In this document: one piece after another, positions 8,665 to 16,822 of the stretch
How positions within the stretch are numbered: the stretch's first letter is position 1
Layout of the letters: each line of letters starts with the position of its first letter
Assembly (NCBI GenBank): GCA_029262195.1
Contig: JAJCZX010000033.1
Coordinates: 62,001 to 126,000, forward strand
Source of the DNA: Gemmatimonadota bacterium
GTDB lineage: Bacteria; Gemmatimonadota; Gemmatimonadetes; Gemmatimonadales; GWC2-71-9
DNA length: 64,000 nucleotides
Direction: 5' to 3'
Program-made: the position numbers and the translations under genes
Notes under the pieces: model-generated
The model's input: only the letters and a program-made list of their open reading frames with translations
The model's database searches: none
What the model was told of the DNA's origin: nothing

Positions 8665-9168
8665 CTAGCCTTCTTGTTCCTGTTGTGAGTCCGGGGACGC
8701 AAAAATGGGACACCTCGGATCGCTAACGGCGCTCCAGTTGATCCGGAATGCGTACATCGGGACCACGAACTGGGGTCCGGCTACGCCGCCGATCACTGTG
8801 AAGGCTGCGGGGACTTCCATGTCGTAGATCAGGATCCCGCGAAAAACTTCTGACGAATCATCTATCAGGGCGACCGCGAATCCGGGACTGGCTGGAAATC
8901 CGTCACCGGTAAACCCGACAATAACTCCTTCGTCGGTTTCTCCAACAATACCGGTTCCGGTACCGTAACCGACGGCGCGCACGGGGATCTGAGTCGGAAC
9001 GTCCTGAGGCCAGACGCCGATCTCCCTTATGGCGCTGCTGGCTGCCTGATCCAGCACTTTGTTGGCGCTGGCCAGGTGGGTGAGGCCGCAAATAGCGCTG
9101 TCTTCGTTTGATCCTGAGGCGCAGGAAGCGAGGAGGAGGGCTGCCGCTGGAAGAAATGCTCTTTTCAT
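8665..9168 (-). CDS. Small exported lipoprotein of unknown function
   Basis: About 167 residues from the ATG at 9168. A GTG five codons upstream is possible but has no better ribosome site. The N-terminus KRAFLPAAALLLASC is a lipoprotein signal with the lipobox LLAS|C, followed by ASGSN. The mature part is Gly/Val-rich with several beta-strand-like stretches, and has two cysteines (SAICGL and DPRCPIF) that may pair. No family is recognised. The kinase gene starts eight bases after its stop, so it may be the periplasmic partner of the kinase/glycosyltransferase operon. Confidence 0.75.
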   Translation of the reverse strand: MKRAFLPAAALLLASCASGSNEDSAICGLTHLASANKVLDQAASSAIREIGVWPQDVPTQIPVRAVGYGTGTGIVGETDEGVIVGFTGDGFPASPGFAVALIDDSSEVFRGILIYDMEVPAAFTVIGGVAGPQFVVPMYAFRINWSAVSDPRCPIFASPDSQQEQEG

Positions 9169-9198
9169 GTATAGTCCGGTCACGCTCGTAGGTGAAGT

Positions 9199-9226
9199 AG
9201 CTTACCTTTGTCTTTGAAGATATCAA
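9199..9226 (-). promoter_or_regulatory. Candidate promoter of the lipoprotein-kinase-glycosyltransferase operon
   Basis: Minus strand: TTGATA (9221-9226), a 16-base spacer, then TAAGCT (9199-9204), about 30 bases before the ATG at 9168. It is the first promoter-like pair upstream of this operon. The match is by eye only. Confidence 0.35.
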
Positions 9227-9306
9227 GTGTCGTGTCGACGGGGAAATGGCGTTTTGGGGTTCCAGCCCTGCCCACCGATTTCCCCGGTAAATCCACGGAG
9301 GAATTG

Positions 9307-10989
9307 ATGAAGTCCATTGTTGCCCGACTGGCTCTATTGCTTTTGATCCCGCTGGCAGGTTGTGCGCCCGAATACGACGTTGTGATCCGGGGTGGCACTA
9401 TATACGACGGGTCCGGATCGCCGGGTTATGTTGGCGACGTCGCCATTACCGGGGACACGATTGTGGCCCTTGGCACCGTGGATGGTCGTGGAAGGACTGA
9501 AGTCGACGCCACCGGTATGGCCGTTTCGCCGGGTTTCATCAACATGCTTTCCTGGGCTGTAGAGTCTCTGATCGAGGACGGGCGATCTCAAAGTGATATT
9601 CGACAGGGGGTCACCCTTGAGGTTTTCGGCGAGGGGCAATCGTGGGGTCCGCTAAATGAAGAGATGAAGGTGCAGTTGGTTGCGGATCAAGACGACGTGA
9701 CCTATACGGTGGAATGGACATCGTTGGAGGATTACCTCGAATACCTTGCTGACCGCGGCGTTTCTCCCAATATCGCCTCGTTTGTCGGAGCAACAACGGT
9801 TCGCATTCACGAGCTCGGCGAGGAGAATCGAGCCCCGACGCCCGAAGAAATGGAGCGGATGAAGGCCCTGGTGCGTGAGGCGATGGAGGGAGGCGCTATG
9901 GGATTGGGTGCTTCACTGATCTACGCTCCGGCTTTTTTTGCGAGCACAGAAGAGCTTGTTGAGTTGGCGAGCGTGGTAGCGGAGTACGACGGCCGATACA
10001 TCTCCCACATGAGGAGCGAGGGCAACGGCCTGATTCAGGCAACAGAAGAGGTTCTCAGGATCGCTCGGGAGGCTGGGGTGGGCGCCGAGATATATCACCT
10101 CAAAGCGGCGGGTCAGGCGAATTGGGGTAAATTGGACGAACTCATTTCGATGGTTGAGGAGGCTCGCGAGGAGGGGCTGGACGTGAGCGCCGATATGTAT
10201 CTCTACACGGCGGGCGCTACCGGATTGGATGCCGCGATGCCCCCGTGGGTACAAGAAGGTGGCTATGATCAGTGGGCCGAGCGCCTGCGCGACCCAGCAA
10301 TCCGCCGGCGGGTGAGACGGGAGATGACCACCCCGACCGATGCATGGGAAAACCTTTATCTGGCTGCGGGAGCGCCTGAAAATCTGTTGCTCGTGGGATT
10401 CCGCAACGATACGCTGGATTATCTGACTGGAAAGACCCTCGCCGAAGTTTCTCAGATGCGGGGCACCAGCCCTGAAGAAACCGCCATGGATCTCGTGATC
10501 CAGGACGGAAGCAGAGTCAGCACAGTTTATTTCCTGATGTCGGAGGAAAACGTGCAGCGGCAGATCGCGTTGCCGTGGGTGAGTTTCAGTTCCGATGCGC
10601 AGTCGATGGCTCCGGAAGGGGTATTCATCCAATCGAGCACACATCCCCGGGCCTACGGAAACTTTGCCAGGCTGCTGGGAAAGTATGTTCGCGACGAGGG
10701 GGTGATTCCGCTGGAGGAGGCGGTGCGGAAACTGACGTCGCTTCCGGCGGCCAATCTCAAAATCCGAAAACGGGGTACTCTGACCCCGGGTTTCTTTGCC
10801 GATATCGTTGTGTTTGATCCTGCCACGATTCAGGATCACGCTACCTTTGATAATCCCCACCAGCTGGCTACAGGTGTGCGAGAAGTACTCGTAAATGGTG
10901 AGATTGTACTGATGGACGGAGAGCACACAGGAGCGCTGCCCGGTCGAGTCGTCCGGGGCCCGGGATGGACGGGATGGCGTGGCCATTGA
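9307..10989 (+). CDS. Exported amidohydrolase-family lipoprotein, D-aminoacylase-like
   Basis: 560 residues from the ATG at 9307, chosen because of a strong GGAGG and a lipoprotein signal ending LIPLAG|C. The mature protein follows the N-acyl-D-amino-acid deacylase layout. It begins with YDVVIRGGTIYDGSGSPGY, then VGDVAITGDTIVALG, a HMRSEGNGLI block (about 237), IYHLKAAGQ, and a C-terminal GFFADIVVFDPATIQD that rebuilds the small beta-sandwich. Oddly, the metal-binding HXH that normally follows PGFI is absent: the segment reads PGFINMLSWAVES. It may be a lineage-specific subfamily with altered metal chemistry. It would sit in the periplasm, possibly acting on D-amino-acid peptides. The gene is divergent from the lipoprotein operon. 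Confidence 0.85.
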   Translation: MKSIVARLALLLLIPLAGCAPEYDVVIRGGTIYDGSGSPGYVGDVAITGDTIVALGTVDGRGRTEVDATGMAVSPGFINMLSWAVESLIEDGRSQSDIRQGVTLEVFGEGQSWGPLNEEMKVQLVADQDDVTYTVEWTSLEDYLEYLADRGVSPNIASFVGATTVRIHELGEENRAPTPEEMERMKALVREAMEGGAMGLGASLIYAPAFFASTEELVELASVVAEYDGRYISHMRSEGNGLIQATEEVLRIAREAGVGAEIYHLKAAGQANWGKLDELISMVEEAREEGLDVSADMYLYTAGATGLDAAMPPWVQEGGYDQWAERLRDPAIRRRVRREMTTPTDAWENLYLAAGAPENLLLVGFRNDTLDYLTGKTLAEVSQMRGTSPEETAMDLVIQDGSRVSTVYFLMSEENVQRQIALPWVSFSSDAQSMAPEGVFIQSSTHPRAYGNFARLLGKYVRDEGVIPLEEAVRKLTSLPAANLKIRKRGTLTPGFFADIVVFDPATIQDHATFDNPHQLATGVREVLVNGEIVLMDGEHTGALPGRVVRGPGWTGWRGH

Positions 10990-11032
10990 CCGAAACATTG
11001 CTTACCGATAACGTAATTTTATTAGAGGGAAA

Positions 11033-11197
11033 ATGCCGAGTTACGACTACCGCTGTGAGAAGTGCAAGAAGACCTTTACGCTGGTTACTTCAATGGTGGA
11101 TCACGAAAAGCAAAAAGCCAAGTGCATAAAGTGTGGATCGGTGAAAGTGAAACGAGTCTTGAATGAGTTCTTTGCGAAAACGGTACGTAGAAGCTGA
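11033..11197 (+). CDS. FmdB-family zinc-ribbon protein, 54 residues
   Basis: A short gene whose protein starts MPSYDYRCEKCKKTF and has a second pair, KCIKCGS. The two CXXC knuckles are at 8/11 and 31/34, the standard FmdB putative regulatory zinc ribbon. AGAGGG lies about 6 bases before the ATG. The TGA overlaps the ATG of the next gene by one base (TGATG), so the two are coupled. FmdB proteins are widespread small proteins of unclear role, possibly regulatory. Confidence 0.88.
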   Translation: MPSYDYRCEKCKKTFTLVTSMVDHEKQKAKCIKCGSVKVKRVLNEFFAKTVRRS

Positions 11198-11712
11198 TGT
11201 TTGAAGAAATCAAAGCGGCATTCAATGCCGCTCTCGATGCGGCAGGAGGTGACCAGGGTGCCTCGAAAAGCTTGATGAGGGATGCCGTCATCGAGGCGCG
11301 AAGCGCGATAAAGTATATGGAAGAAGCGCTGATCAGGTCGGAGAAAAAGCTAGCTCGGGAAACTAAAAGCCTTGAGGACGCTACTCGGCGCGGTCGGCTA
11401 GCCGCGGAAATTGAAGACAGCGAGACAGTCCAGATCGCTGAACAGTTTGCGGCTAAACATCGTGAAAAGGTTGAAGTTCTCCAACGCAAGGTCGAAGCTC
11501 AGAAGGCGGAGCTGGCTATTGCGCGTAGAGAAGAACAGTCGATGACTGCCCAGCTGAAGTCCCCTCAGCACGGTGGGCCGCGCGTGAATAGCGGCGCGTG
11601 GTCTTCATCGCGTGCCAGCGATGCCGCATTGGAGCAAGAAATCGAGCAAACCGACAGTGAGGCACTGGCACGGCGGCAGCTTGAAGAACTCAAGAGACGA
11701 ATGGGAAAGTAG
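11197..11712 (+). CDS. Coiled-coil protein of unknown function
   Basis: 171 residues, rich in Glu, Lys, Arg and Ala. Long heptad-like helices run from about 28 to 118 and again from about 140 to 171. The N-terminus is MFEEIKAAFNAALDAAGG. The middle resembles PspA-type coiled coils in composition only, and I see no motif that would confirm that family. There is no signal peptide or membrane segment. It is translationally coupled to the FmdB zinc ribbon upstream and lies 6 bases before the next gene, so the three probably form one operon. Confidence 0.72.
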   Translation: MFEEIKAAFNAALDAAGGDQGASKSLMRDAVIEARSAIKYMEEALIRSEKKLARETKSLEDATRRGRLAAEIEDSETVQIAEQFAAKHREKVEVLQRKVEAQKAELAIARREEQSMTAQLKSPQHGGPRVNSGAWSSSRASDAALEQEIEQTDSEALARRQLEELKRRMGK

Positions 11713-11718
11713 GACGGT

Positions 11719-12120
11719 ATGGAAATCAAACCTGACAGGATGATCTCGCTTGGCTATGGCAAATACTGGCGGAGTGACGGCATTGTGGGGTTGATGCGTA
11801 TCGAAGAAGATCGGGGCCCGGGTCGTAGAACGGAAGTTTACACCAGTACCGTCGACCAACCGCTGGTAGTGTCCCGCGGTGAACGAGCCATTCTCCAGGA
11901 TATGGCTGTAGCCACCGACGAGGGTGTGCGGCTTCAAGAAGTACAAGAAGCTCTGAGTGATCTACTTGTTGCCCTGGGAGACGTGCCCGACGTGTTGCAA
12001 CGAAGCCTGGCCACCGAAGCTCGGATGGATGTAGGCGCATGGCAGAGGAGGATCAGAGCCCTTCAGAAAACAGATCCGTCAGAGCCCCTTCCGGATTCGC
12101 AGAACGACCTGTTCGAATAA
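11719..12120 (+). CDS. Possible RemA-like (DUF370) protein with C-terminal extension
   Basis: 133 residues. The first half (ISLGYGKYWRSDGIVGL, then GRRTEVY and a VVSRGERAIL stretch) is reminiscent of the RemA/DUF370 pattern. That pattern is IGFG with an N-terminal strand, an RIVAI-type strand, then GRRTR and a DSxHVILSA-type strand. The link is an inference from a few shared positions and is not secure. The second half is helical, ends in a polar tail (SQNDLFE), and is not part of RemA, which is about 85 residues. It is the last gene of the FmdB/coiled-coil operon. If the match held, it would be a DNA-binding regulator; otherwise it is an unknown cytoplasmic protein. Confidence 0.7.
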   Translation: MEIKPDRMISLGYGKYWRSDGIVGLMRIEEDRGPGRRTEVYTSTVDQPLVVSRGERAILQDMAVATDEGVRLQEVQEALSDLLVALGDVPDVLQRSLATEARMDVGAWQRRIRALQKTDPSEPLPDSQNDLFE

Positions 12121-12264
12121 CCAGTCGTGAGATGAGGAGGTGTGACGGGTGGATGATCGGTCCGAAACTTAAACCCGCCAAACAGATCATCGATTAAAAC
12201 TGGCAGGGTACCGGATTCCATGTCGAATCCGTCCATTCAATTCCCGTACGATCGCCCATTGGGG

Positions 12265-12996
12265 TTAAGGACGCTTCTCTTGACCGAGCCCCGGGCTCGA
12301 ACAACATTTCTTAAACTTTTTCCCACTTCCACACGGGCATGGTTCGTTGCGCCCAGGCTCGCTTTTTATGAGTCTGAGATTGGGTCGGACCCTGGCCAAT
12401 TCGGGTCTTCCCAACTCGGCATAAACCCGCATGCTGTCTTCAAATTCGGAGTGGAAGTACTCGGCAAAACCGTCGAACGCCATCTTATTTTTACCTACTT
12501 CCCGCGACCAAGCCTCGGCTATAGGTCGAGAATGAAAAAACGCCAGGTTCATTTGAACCAACCCGAGCGTATCGCCATCCGGATCTTCGGGAACATGTTC
12601 GTCCCAAAGGTCCCGTAGCCAATCATGTGCCCTCACAAACCCGCGCGACCACGCGGAAATAGGAGCGTCGGGTTCGAAATTGGCCATGATGTTGGGTAAG
12701 AGTTTGCAATTTGGCGGCAGGCGAATCCTGTTGCGCAGGAGTCCTTCGTTCGTCTCGTTATAGAGCGTCATCAACGAGCGCGTGAATCTCTCGGCTTCGA
12801 CCTCGGTTTCGAATTCATTTTCGTTGCCGTCAAAGATGAGCGGCATCCAATGTGACGGCATGATCGGCTCCGGAGCACAAGCAACCGCGAACAAAAAACC
12901 GCGCAGTTCCATAAGAGACAATGTGCCTTCTGGCCGATTCGGGTTTGAAAGGAAATCTGCCAGGAATTCGAATTCTTGACTCGCTTTTCTTGCCAT
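12265..12996 (-). CDS. YecA/UPF0149-family protein with SEC-C zinc motif
   Basis: 243 residues. The N-terminal helical part fits UPF0149/YgfB-like proteins: SLMELRGFLFAVACAPEPIMPSHW, then a long helix around 60-80, with YFHSEFEDS later on. The C-terminus carries the SEC-C motif EPCPCGSGKKFKKCC, a CXC...CC zinc site shared with SecA. The family's function is unsettled; SEC-C proteins are proposed to bind ribosomes, SecB or nucleic acids. GAGGA precedes the ATG. The gene lies 75 bases after the oppF-type gene on the same strand, separated by a long inverted repeat, and ends the large minus-strand block. It faces the RemA-like gene. Confidence 0.88.
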   Translation of the reverse strand: MARKASQEFEFLADFLSNPNRPEGTLSLMELRGFLFAVACAPEPIMPSHWMPLIFDGNENEFETEVEAERFTRSLMTLYNETNEGLLRNRIRLPPNCKLLPNIMANFEPDAPISAWSRGFVRAHDWLRDLWDEHVPEDPDGDTLGLVQMNLAFFHSRPIAEAWSREVGKNKMAFDGFAEYFHSEFEDSMRVYAELGRPELARVRPNLRLIKSEPGRNEPCPCGSGKKFKKCCSSPGLGQEKRP

Positions 12997-13025
12997 TGTG
13001 TCCTCGCTGAAAACGCTTTGTTGTA

Positions 13026-13076
13026 GCTAGGAGTCCCCACTGGAAGGGATTCAGCCGACGAGGGCGGGCTCCTAGC
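13026..13076 (-). repeat. Inverted repeat spanning the oppF stop codon
   Basis: Arms GCTAGGAG (13026-13033) and CTCCTAGC (13069-13076) are perfect complements, and pairing extends about three more bases inward, with a loop of about 29 bases. The oppF stop TAG is inside one arm. No T-run follows, so it looks more like an mRNA processing or protective hairpin than an intrinsic terminator. Confidence 0.4.
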
Positions 13077-14046
13077 CCTTGGATTCTCGATCCGGGACTA
13101 CGTGGTGGCATGCCACCGATGCCATAGCAGTACCTTTTAATTGAGGTTGCTTCCGTTCGCATTGCTCGTCTTTCATCGAGTGCCCACATCTGGCGAAGTA
13201 TCGGCATCCCTCTGTGTTCTCGCTATGCCCCGTTATCTGGCCGGTCGACGTCAGAGTCTTGTGGTGTTTCGGATCTACCGACGGTACTGAGAGGAGTAGA
13301 TCACGAGTGTAGGGATGTGCCGGTTTCGAAAGCACCAATTCTGTCTGCCCGAACTCCACGATCCTCGCCGAGTGCATTACGGCTACGGTGTCGGTATGGT
13401 GCGCGACTACGCCCAGGTCATGCGATATTAACAGGTAGGTGAGGCTCAGTTCCTGGCGCAGTCGATCAAACAGAGTGAGCATCTGGGACCGCAGTGAAAC
13501 GTCAAGTGCCGAAAGAGGTTCGTCGAGCACAAGCAGCCGTGGTTTGACAGAAAGCGCTCGCGCGATTGAGGCACGCTGCAGTTCTCCTCCTGAGAGTTCA
13601 TGGGGGTATCGGCCGCCGAGGTCGGCCGACAGCTCAACTCGTTCGAGTAATTTGGTGACTCGTTTCTCCGCATTGCCCCGGTTGCAGATTCCGTGAACGA
13701 GCATTGGCTCGGCGATGGATTGTCGGATTGTCGTGCGGGGGTTGAACGCCAGGTACGGGTTCTGGAATACGTACTGGAACTGGGTCCTTATTCTTCGAAG
13801 CTCGTTGCCCGAGATGTGATCCAGACGGGTACCATCGAAAGTGATCTCGCCGGCGTCGGCGTTGGAGAGCCGCAATGCACAACGGGCGAGGGTAGTTTTT
13901 CCGCTACCACTTTCCCCCACGAGCCCCATTCGTGTGCCTGCAGGTATTTCAATCGATACGTTGTCTACCGCCGTGATATTTGAGCGGAGTCTGTGGTCCG
14001 CAAACCGCTTTGTGACGTTCCTTAATTCCAACATAGGGGTCATCAC
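13072..14046 (-). CDS. dppF: Oligopeptide/dipeptide ABC transporter ATP-binding protein (OppF/DppF type)
   Basis: 324 residues. Walker A is GESGSGKT (about 40-47), the signature is LSGGELQRASIARAL, Walker B is LLVLDEPLSALD, and the switch His follows in ISHDLG. The C-terminal oligopeptide-importer domain has the usual cysteines (GCRYFARCGHSM and EQCERKQP). It energises import of peptides from the periplasm. It overlaps the DppD-type gene by four bases and completes the set SBP, two permeases and two ATPases. The length is typical. Confidence 0.93.
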   Translation of the reverse strand: MMTPMLELRNVTKRFADHRLRSNITAVDNVSIEIPAGTRMGLVGESGSGKTTLARCALRLSNADAGEITFDGTRLDHISGNELRRIRTQFQYVFQNPYLAFNPRTTIRQSIAEPMLVHGICNRGNAEKRVTKLLERVELSADLGGRYPHELSGGELQRASIARALSVKPRLLVLDEPLSALDVSLRSQMLTLFDRLRQELSLTYLLISHDLGVVAHHTDTVAVMHSARIVEFGQTELVLSKPAHPYTRDLLLSVPSVDPKHHKTLTSTGQITGHSENTEGCRYFARCGHSMKDEQCERKQPQLKGTAMASVACHHVVPDRESKG

Positions 14047-14951
14047 GAGGTCTCGCCGAATTTGGGTGCAGTCGTGGGAGCGGCCTGGACGAGCAGGGCG
14101 GACTGCGGGTGATGCGGTTGCTCGATGAGTTGTCGTGTGGGCGCATCTTCAACGAGCTGCCCGCGGTGTAGTACGATAGTCCGGTCGGCGATCTGGTTGA
14201 TGACGCCGAGGTCGTGGGAAATAATGATGAGTGCCGTTTCCGAGGCGTCCGTCAGGTCGCGTAGCAGTTGAATAATCTGTGCCTGCACAGTGACATCCAG
14301 TGCAGTTGTCGGTTCGTCTGCGATGAGTAGCTGCGGGTTCGCCACGATCGCCATTGCTATGGCAGCGCGTTGCTGCATTCCTCCGCTGAGGCTGTGGGGA
14401 AACGATGAGTAAACGGTTTCCGGGTGAGGCAGTCCCACCTTGCTGAGTGTGTCTATCGATGTCTTTCGCGCTTCATTCCGAGATACGGGCCGGTGTGCCC
14501 GAAGAGTTTCGTCAATCTGAGACCCGATAGTCAGGACAGGATTGAATGACGCCGCCGGGTTCTGGAAAATGATACCAATTTGACCGCCCCTGATTTTTCG
14601 GAGGGTTTTGGTGTCGGCGCGCAGGATGTCTTCGCCAAAAAAAACAATTTGGGACTCAGCGCGTATTTCACCTGGTGGGCTAATCAGGTTCAACAGTGCG
14701 AGGGCCGTTACGCTTTTTCCGGAACCGGATTCGCCTACGATACCGACCGTTTCCCCTTCATTCACTTCGAACGAAAGATCGCCCACGGCAACTACATCCT
14801 TTGGTTGGCCGGGAAACGTGACGGTTAGGTTCTTGACGCTTAGAATTGGGCGGAGTCCCTGGGGTTCAGTGTGGTTTGTAGTCGGTCTCCGAGTATCGCC
14901 AGCGAAACGACGGTTAGTGCGATGGCAACTCCCGGCACAGTGACGATCCAC
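14043..14951 (-). CDS. dppD: Oligopeptide/dipeptide ABC transporter ATP-binding protein (OppD/DppD type)
   Basis: The ATPase core is clear: ILSVKNLTVTFPG, Walker A GESGSGKSV, signature LSGGMQQRAAIAMAI, Walker B LLIADEPTTALD and ISHDLGVI. The start is not. The only standard start in frame upstream of the first beta strand is the GTG at 14951, which overlaps the permease gene by 112 bases and adds 35 residues that look like an out-of-frame reading of it. An ATT codon at 14846, eight bases after AGGGA and overlapping the permease stop region, would give the natural N-terminus. A rare ATT start or a small sequence error are both possible. It pairs with DppF to power peptide import. Confidence 0.88.
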   Translation of the reverse strand: MDRHCAGSCHRTNRRFAGDTRRPTTNHTEPQGLRPILSVKNLTVTFPGQPKDVVAVGDLSFEVNEGETVGIVGESGSGKSVTALALLNLISPPGEIRAESQIVFFGEDILRADTKTLRKIRGGQIGIIFQNPAASFNPVLTIGSQIDETLRAHRPVSRNEARKTSIDTLSKVGLPHPETVYSSFPHSLSGGMQQRAAIAMAIVANPQLLIADEPTTALDVTVQAQIIQLLRDLTDASETALIIISHDLGVINQIADRTIVLHRGQLVEDAPTRQLIEQPHHPQSALLVQAAPTTAPKFGETS

Positions 14952-15850
14952 GGAGCTGCAATAATCCGGGCGCTACCGTCCTGAATGATCGTGCCCCACG
15001 AAGGCCAGGGTGGCTGAACGCCGAACCCGAGGAACGACAGGCCGGCTTCGACGAGAATTACCTGGCCGATTCCGAGGGTCGCGTTGACGATGATAGGGGG
15101 CACGACGTTGGGGAGGATTTGGCGAATCACTATACCCGCTTCGCTGATTCCCAGTCCCCTGGCGGCAACAACGAAATCTTCTTCCCTTATGCGGAGGACC
15201 TCAGCACGCACCAACCTCGACGTGCTGAACCATCCGGTTAAACCGATGATCAAGATCAGGACGTAGATGTCGGTTGTTCCCCACAGAGATACGATTACCA
15301 GAAGCCAAAACACGCGCGGTATGGAGAGGCCCGCATCGACCAAACGCATTAAGACTAATTCGACCCAGCCGCCGAAGTAGCCGGCCGCCATCCCGACCAT
15401 GGTTCCGATCGTTATTGCCATGGTGACTGCCAATACCCCGATCATTAGCGAGACGCGGGCGCCGAAAAGCACTCGGCTCCATAGATCGCGACTTACAAAA
15501 TCCGTCCCGAAAGGATGGGCGAGGGAAGGCGGCAGAAGTTGCCCGTTAACCAGATCGAGCTGGGTGTTTGGGTGGTGGCCGCTTGCGATAGGCGCGAAGA
15601 CCGCCAGAATCATTATTGCGCCGAGCACCAGTGAGGCTATTCGTACGTCGAATGGTTTAAAAAATTTGGAAAGGACTTCGGGCCACGGAGTAATCGTCAG
15701 CCAAATTATCGCCGCCAGGAGGGTAAAAGTAAGTGCAACCAGGGTTTGCTCGACGAACGTTCCGGTGGACAAAAGATCTCCGATCCGCCCTGCTCGCACC
15801 ACGACGAAAAGGACGAACAATGTGACGGGCACCCATCGGAAACTCCTCAC
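14840..15850 (-). CDS. dppC: Oligopeptide/dipeptide ABC transporter permease (DppC type) with extra N-terminal membrane segments
   Basis: 336 residues from the GTG at 15850, chosen for AGGAGGAAACC just upstream and a four-base overlap with dppB (GTGA). Two hydrophobic segments (about 6-20 and 33-55) precede the standard DppC start, which appears at about 70 as FDVRIASLVLGAIMILAVFAP. The permease core then follows: HPFGTDFVSRDLWSRVLFGARVSL, and the EAA loop ARGLGISEAGIVIRQILPN, then GLSFLGFGVQPPWPSWG. The extra hairpin is unusual for this family. It forms the inner-membrane channel with DppB. Confidence 0.92.
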   Translation of the reverse strand: MRSFRWVPVTLFVLFVVVRAGRIGDLLSTGTFVEQTLVALTFTLLAAIIWLTITPWPEVLSKFFKPFDVRIASLVLGAIMILAVFAPIASGHHPNTQLDLVNGQLLPPSLAHPFGTDFVSRDLWSRVLFGARVSLMIGVLAVTMAITIGTMVGMAAGYFGGWVELVLMRLVDAGLSIPRVFWLLVIVSLWGTTDIYVLILIIGLTGWFSTSRLVRAEVLRIREEDFVVAARGLGISEAGIVIRQILPNVVPPIIVNATLGIGQVILVEAGLSFLGFGVQPPWPSWGTIIQDGSARIIAAPWIVTVPGVAIALTVVSLAILGDRLQTTLNPRDSAQF

Positions 15851-16821
15851 GGTTTCCTCCTCGCCCTGGGGTCGGCGACGGAGTAGAGGATGTCTGCTAC
15901 TAGATTCCCCGCCAGAACCATAACCGCCGACACCAAACCGATTGCAGTTACGACCATGTAGTCGCGTGACTGGACGGAGTCGACAGTTAGCGCTCCGATT
16001 CCGGGCCAACTGAACACCGTCTCCACCAACACCGATCCCGATAGCAGCACGGGCAAAGAGAGGCCCAGGAGAGTAATAGTGGGAAGGAGGGAGTTACGAA
16101 GGGCGTGCCTGAAAATCACGGTGCATTCGGACAATCCTCTGGCTCTGGCGGATTTGATGAAATCCTGACTGAGTGTGTCGAGCATTGCCGCCCGCTGGAA
16201 CCGAGCTGTGCTTCCCGCTCCGATTAAGGCCAGGGTTGAAACGGGGAGGATGAGATGCTTTATCCTGTCCCACAATTGTCCCAGGGGAGTCAGCGAATCA
16301 TAGATCCCGATTGTCACCACGCCGCTCCCGGGCAGGATTCTCAACGACACCGAGAAGGCCAGTATCAGCATGAAACCAAACCAGAATACGGGAGTCGAAT
16401 GGAGTGTCAGCGTCGCTACGGTTAAGAACCGATCTCCGGCCGATCCTCTTTTCCAGGCCTGCCAGGTACCAATCAGGATGCCAATGGCGAAATCCATTAT
16501 GAGAGCGAGCGAGGTCAGGACTATCGTGTTGGGCAGTCGCTCGATGATTATTTCCGAAACGGGGCGGTACGACCTGAACGACAGTCCCAGGTTTCCGGAG
16601 GCGACGTTTTTTAAGTAGGCCCCGTACTGAACGTAGATGGGTCTGTCCAGACCAAAGTTGCGACGTATCTGGTCCGTTCGCTCTGCAGAAACGCCGGAGA
16701 CGGACAGGTCGGGCATGAACGGATCGCCCGGCGCTATGTGAATGAGAAAAAAGGTCGAGGTGGTGACGAGCAACATCACCACCAATGCCTGAAAGAGCTT
16801 ACGGCCTATCAGGCGCCCCAT
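15847..16821 (-). CDS. dppB: Oligopeptide/dipeptide ABC transporter permease (DppB type)
   Basis: 324 residues from the ATG at 16821, with GGGAG six bases upstream. The family start GRLIGRKLFQALVVMLLVTT gives the first membrane span, followed by HIAPGDPF and the FGLDRPIYVQYGAYL linker. The EAA loop is FIKSARARGLSECTVIFRHALRN, and the final VETVFSWPGIGALTVDSVQSRDY and a last membrane span are in place. It is about the length of E. coli DppB. Its stop overlaps the dppC start. It is the partner of DppC in a peptide importer. Confidence 0.94.
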   Translation of the reverse strand: MGRLIGRKLFQALVVMLLVTTSTFFLIHIAPGDPFMPDLSVSGVSAERTDQIRRNFGLDRPIYVQYGAYLKNVASGNLGLSFRSYRPVSEIIIERLPNTIVLTSLALIMDFAIGILIGTWQAWKRGSAGDRFLTVATLTLHSTPVFWFGFMLILAFSVSLRILPGSGVVTIGIYDSLTPLGQLWDRIKHLILPVSTLALIGAGSTARFQRAAMLDTLSQDFIKSARARGLSECTVIFRHALRNSLLPTITLLGLSLPVLLSGSVLVETVFSWPGIGALTVDSVQSRDYMVVTAIGLVSAVMVLAGNLVADILYSVADPRARRKP

Positions 16822-16822
16822 T

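Noticed and set aside
9913..10998. 361-codon minus-strand open frame across the D-aminoacylase-like gene
   Set aside because: It is fully antisense to a well-supported lipoprotein gene, is rich in His and Arg from codon reversal, and has no ribosome site or recognisable motif.
12195..12265. A tRNA-like T-loop (ATTCAATTCCC) near the RemA-like gene end
   Set aside because: No matching acceptor stem, D-arm or anticodon arm could be found around it.
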